Assembly: GCA_015258095.1 (NCBI GenBank)
Contig: JABZIV010000060.1
Span: forward strand, 1-6,768
Length of the DNA: 6,768 nucleotides
Direction: 5' to 3'
Origin: Lachnospiraceae bacterium
GTDB lineage: Bacteria; Bacillota; Clostridia; Lachnospirales; Lachnospiraceae
Position 1 is the first letter of the stretch, and each line of letters begins with the position of its first letter. Under the pieces are notes generated by a model. The model had not been told where the DNA came from. It worked only from the letters and a program-made list of their open reading frames with translations, and did no database searches. Shown here in pieces: positions 6,201 through 6,768 of the stretch. Made by a program: the position numbers and the translations under genes.

Positions 6201-6623
6201 TTACTGCTCGTTCTGCTTCTCCAGAATATCGTTCTTGACGTTCTCTGCACCTTCCACTACATCGTTCTTCACACTCTCCGCTTTCTTCACTGCCTCGTCT
6301 TTCACTTCTTCAGCCTCTGCCTTTACTTTGTCCACTTGCGCCTCCACACCGGCTTTCAGCGCATTCAACTTGTCCTGATACTCCGAAATCTTCGCCTGTG
6401 AAGCATGAATCTCATCTACCAAGTCCTGATAACCTGCGCCTGCCGCCTGATGGAACTCCTCAAAGTACTTCTTTCCAATCTTCGTATAAACAGCGCTGAT
6501 CTTTCTTTCTTCGTCATGAATCTGCGAATTTAATTTCGTGGTGTCTGCAAAATCCTTTCCCTTCTGCATCATGTCCTGACTTGCATCGGAAATCTTCTTT
6601 CCCAATTCATCAAAAAATCCCAT
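6201..6623 (-). CDS. Coiled-coil protein with C-terminal 11-residue repeats, unknown function
   Basis: A 140-residue soluble, strongly charged protein with no membrane segment or signal peptide. The N-terminal half (MGFFDELGKKISDASQDMMQ, then KLNSQIHDEERKISAVYTKIGKKYFEE) is a helical domain that, from memory, also occurs in Clostridia proteins ending in a CPxCG zinc ribbon. Here there is no cysteine at all, and the C-terminal third (about 96-139) is instead a run of 11-residue units: QVDKVKAEAEE, VKDEAVKKAES, VKNDVVEGAEN, VKNDILEKQNE. Such hendecad periodicity gives amphipathic or coiled-coil helices as in LEA-like, apolipoprotein-like and phasin-like proteins, which may touch membranes or other helices. 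AGGAGG six bases before the ATG gives a near-perfect ribosome site, and a promoter lies just upstream. It heads a unit with the membrane protein gene. A binding or scaffold role is plausible; no enzyme motif is visible. Confidence 0.85.
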   Translation of the reverse strand: MGFFDELGKKISDASQDMMQKGKDFADTTKLNSQIHDEERKISAVYTKIGKKYFEEFHQAAGAGYQDLVDEIHASQAKISEYQDKLNALKAGVEAQVDKVKAEAEEVKDEAVKKAESVKNDVVEGAENVKNDILEKQNEQ

Positions 6624-6652
6624 AATCTGCCTCCTTTTACAATATTTTTTCT

Positions 6653-6681
6653 ATTCTATCATTTTTTTATTGCCGTCACAA
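6653..6681 (-). promoter_or_regulatory. Promoter of the coiled-coil/membrane protein unit
   Basis: Minus strand: -35 TTGTGA (6681-6676), 17-base spacer rich in A, and -10 TAGAAT (6658-6653) preceded by TGA, an extended -10. The first gene starts about 30 bases downstream, so the leader is short. Confidence 0.72.
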
Positions 6682-6689
6682 TTCTATTC

Positions 6690-6768
6690 CTAAAAAACCG
6701 CTACCATATCCTTTGTTTCTTGTATCAACTCTTTCAGATAAAGCGCTGCATTTTCTACTGACCATAAA
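6690..6768 (-). CDS. C-terminal end of an unidentified protein, cut by the right edge
   Basis: The last 25 codons of a frame that enters from the right edge and stops at TAG (6692-6690). The residues, LWSVENAALYLKE then LIQETKDMVAVF, have the mixed charged and hydrophobic helix look of a real protein end. A second frame is also open to the edge (stop TGA, at about 6678) but its composition is less protein-like. The stop lies just before the -35 box of the next unit, consistent with the end of a gene. Too short to identify. Confidence 0.4.
   Translation of the reverse strand, partial: LWSVENAALYLKELIQETKDMVAVF

Noticed and set aside
6678..6768. A second frame open to the right edge, ending in TGA
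   Set aside because: Its composition (many Ser, Gly, Arg, no helix pattern) is less protein-like than the neighbouring frame, and it would run into the -35 box of the next unit.
1..6768. Mobile element, CRISPR array, prophage or conjugative system
   Set aside because: No transposase, integrase, spaced identical repeats or conjugation gene was found; the TraX-like protein alone does not indicate a conjugative element.

Overview
The window looks like a chromosomal stretch from a Clostridia-type Firmicute, most probably of the Lachnospiraceae kind; I cannot name the genus. Reasons: AGGAG-type ribosome sites, sigma-A promoters, a small bacterial SRP RNA, the metG-tatD neighbourhood, a chromosomal TraX-like gene, and an MBOAT O-acyltransferase of the AlgI/DltB-like type. 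Every protein gene lies on the minus strand and only the SRP RNA gene lies on the plus strand. Read in the direction of transcription, the order therefore runs from right to left.

Right end (6768 to 5661): the last 25 codons of an unidentified gene enter from the edge. A promoter at about 6681-6653 follows, then a two-gene unit. Its first gene is a 140-residue soluble coiled-coil protein ending in 11-residue amphipathic repeats, and its second is a 138-residue multi-pass membrane protein. A strong intrinsic terminator at 5700-5661 closes this unit.

Centre (5652 to 1701): an extended -10 promoter starts a leader of about 130 nt that can form two adjacent stem-loops and carries no recognisable T-box or SAM riboswitch. 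It leads into metG (methionyl-tRNA synthetase with zinc knuckle and C-terminal tRNA-binding domain). One base after metG comes a TraX-like membrane protein, and 65 bases later tatD (metal-dependent hydrolase/DNase). These three read as one operon; the usual Firmicute order metG-tatD has the TraX-like gene inserted.

Left end (1702 to 1): ffs, the 4.5S-type SRP RNA, is encoded on the plus strand with its own near-consensus promoter, and its terminator T-tract touches the tatD stop codon. Divergent from it is a 487-codon reading frame, open to the left edge, for an MBOAT membrane O-acyltransferase. It has no stop inside the window, so simple ORF scans miss it and this 1.46 kb can look empty.

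The most unusual structure is between ffs and the MBOAT gene: a decayed 36-bp tandem repeat (about 2.6 copies). Each copy places an ATG 36 bases apart, and two copies end in a UAAGGGAGAA box in which a stop codon overlaps a Shine-Dalgarno sequence. This gives two 8-codon mini-ORFs directly ahead of the MBOAT start, and the same repeat supplies the -35 box of the ffs promoter on the other strand. No CRISPR array, insertion sequence, tRNA or phage gene was seen.
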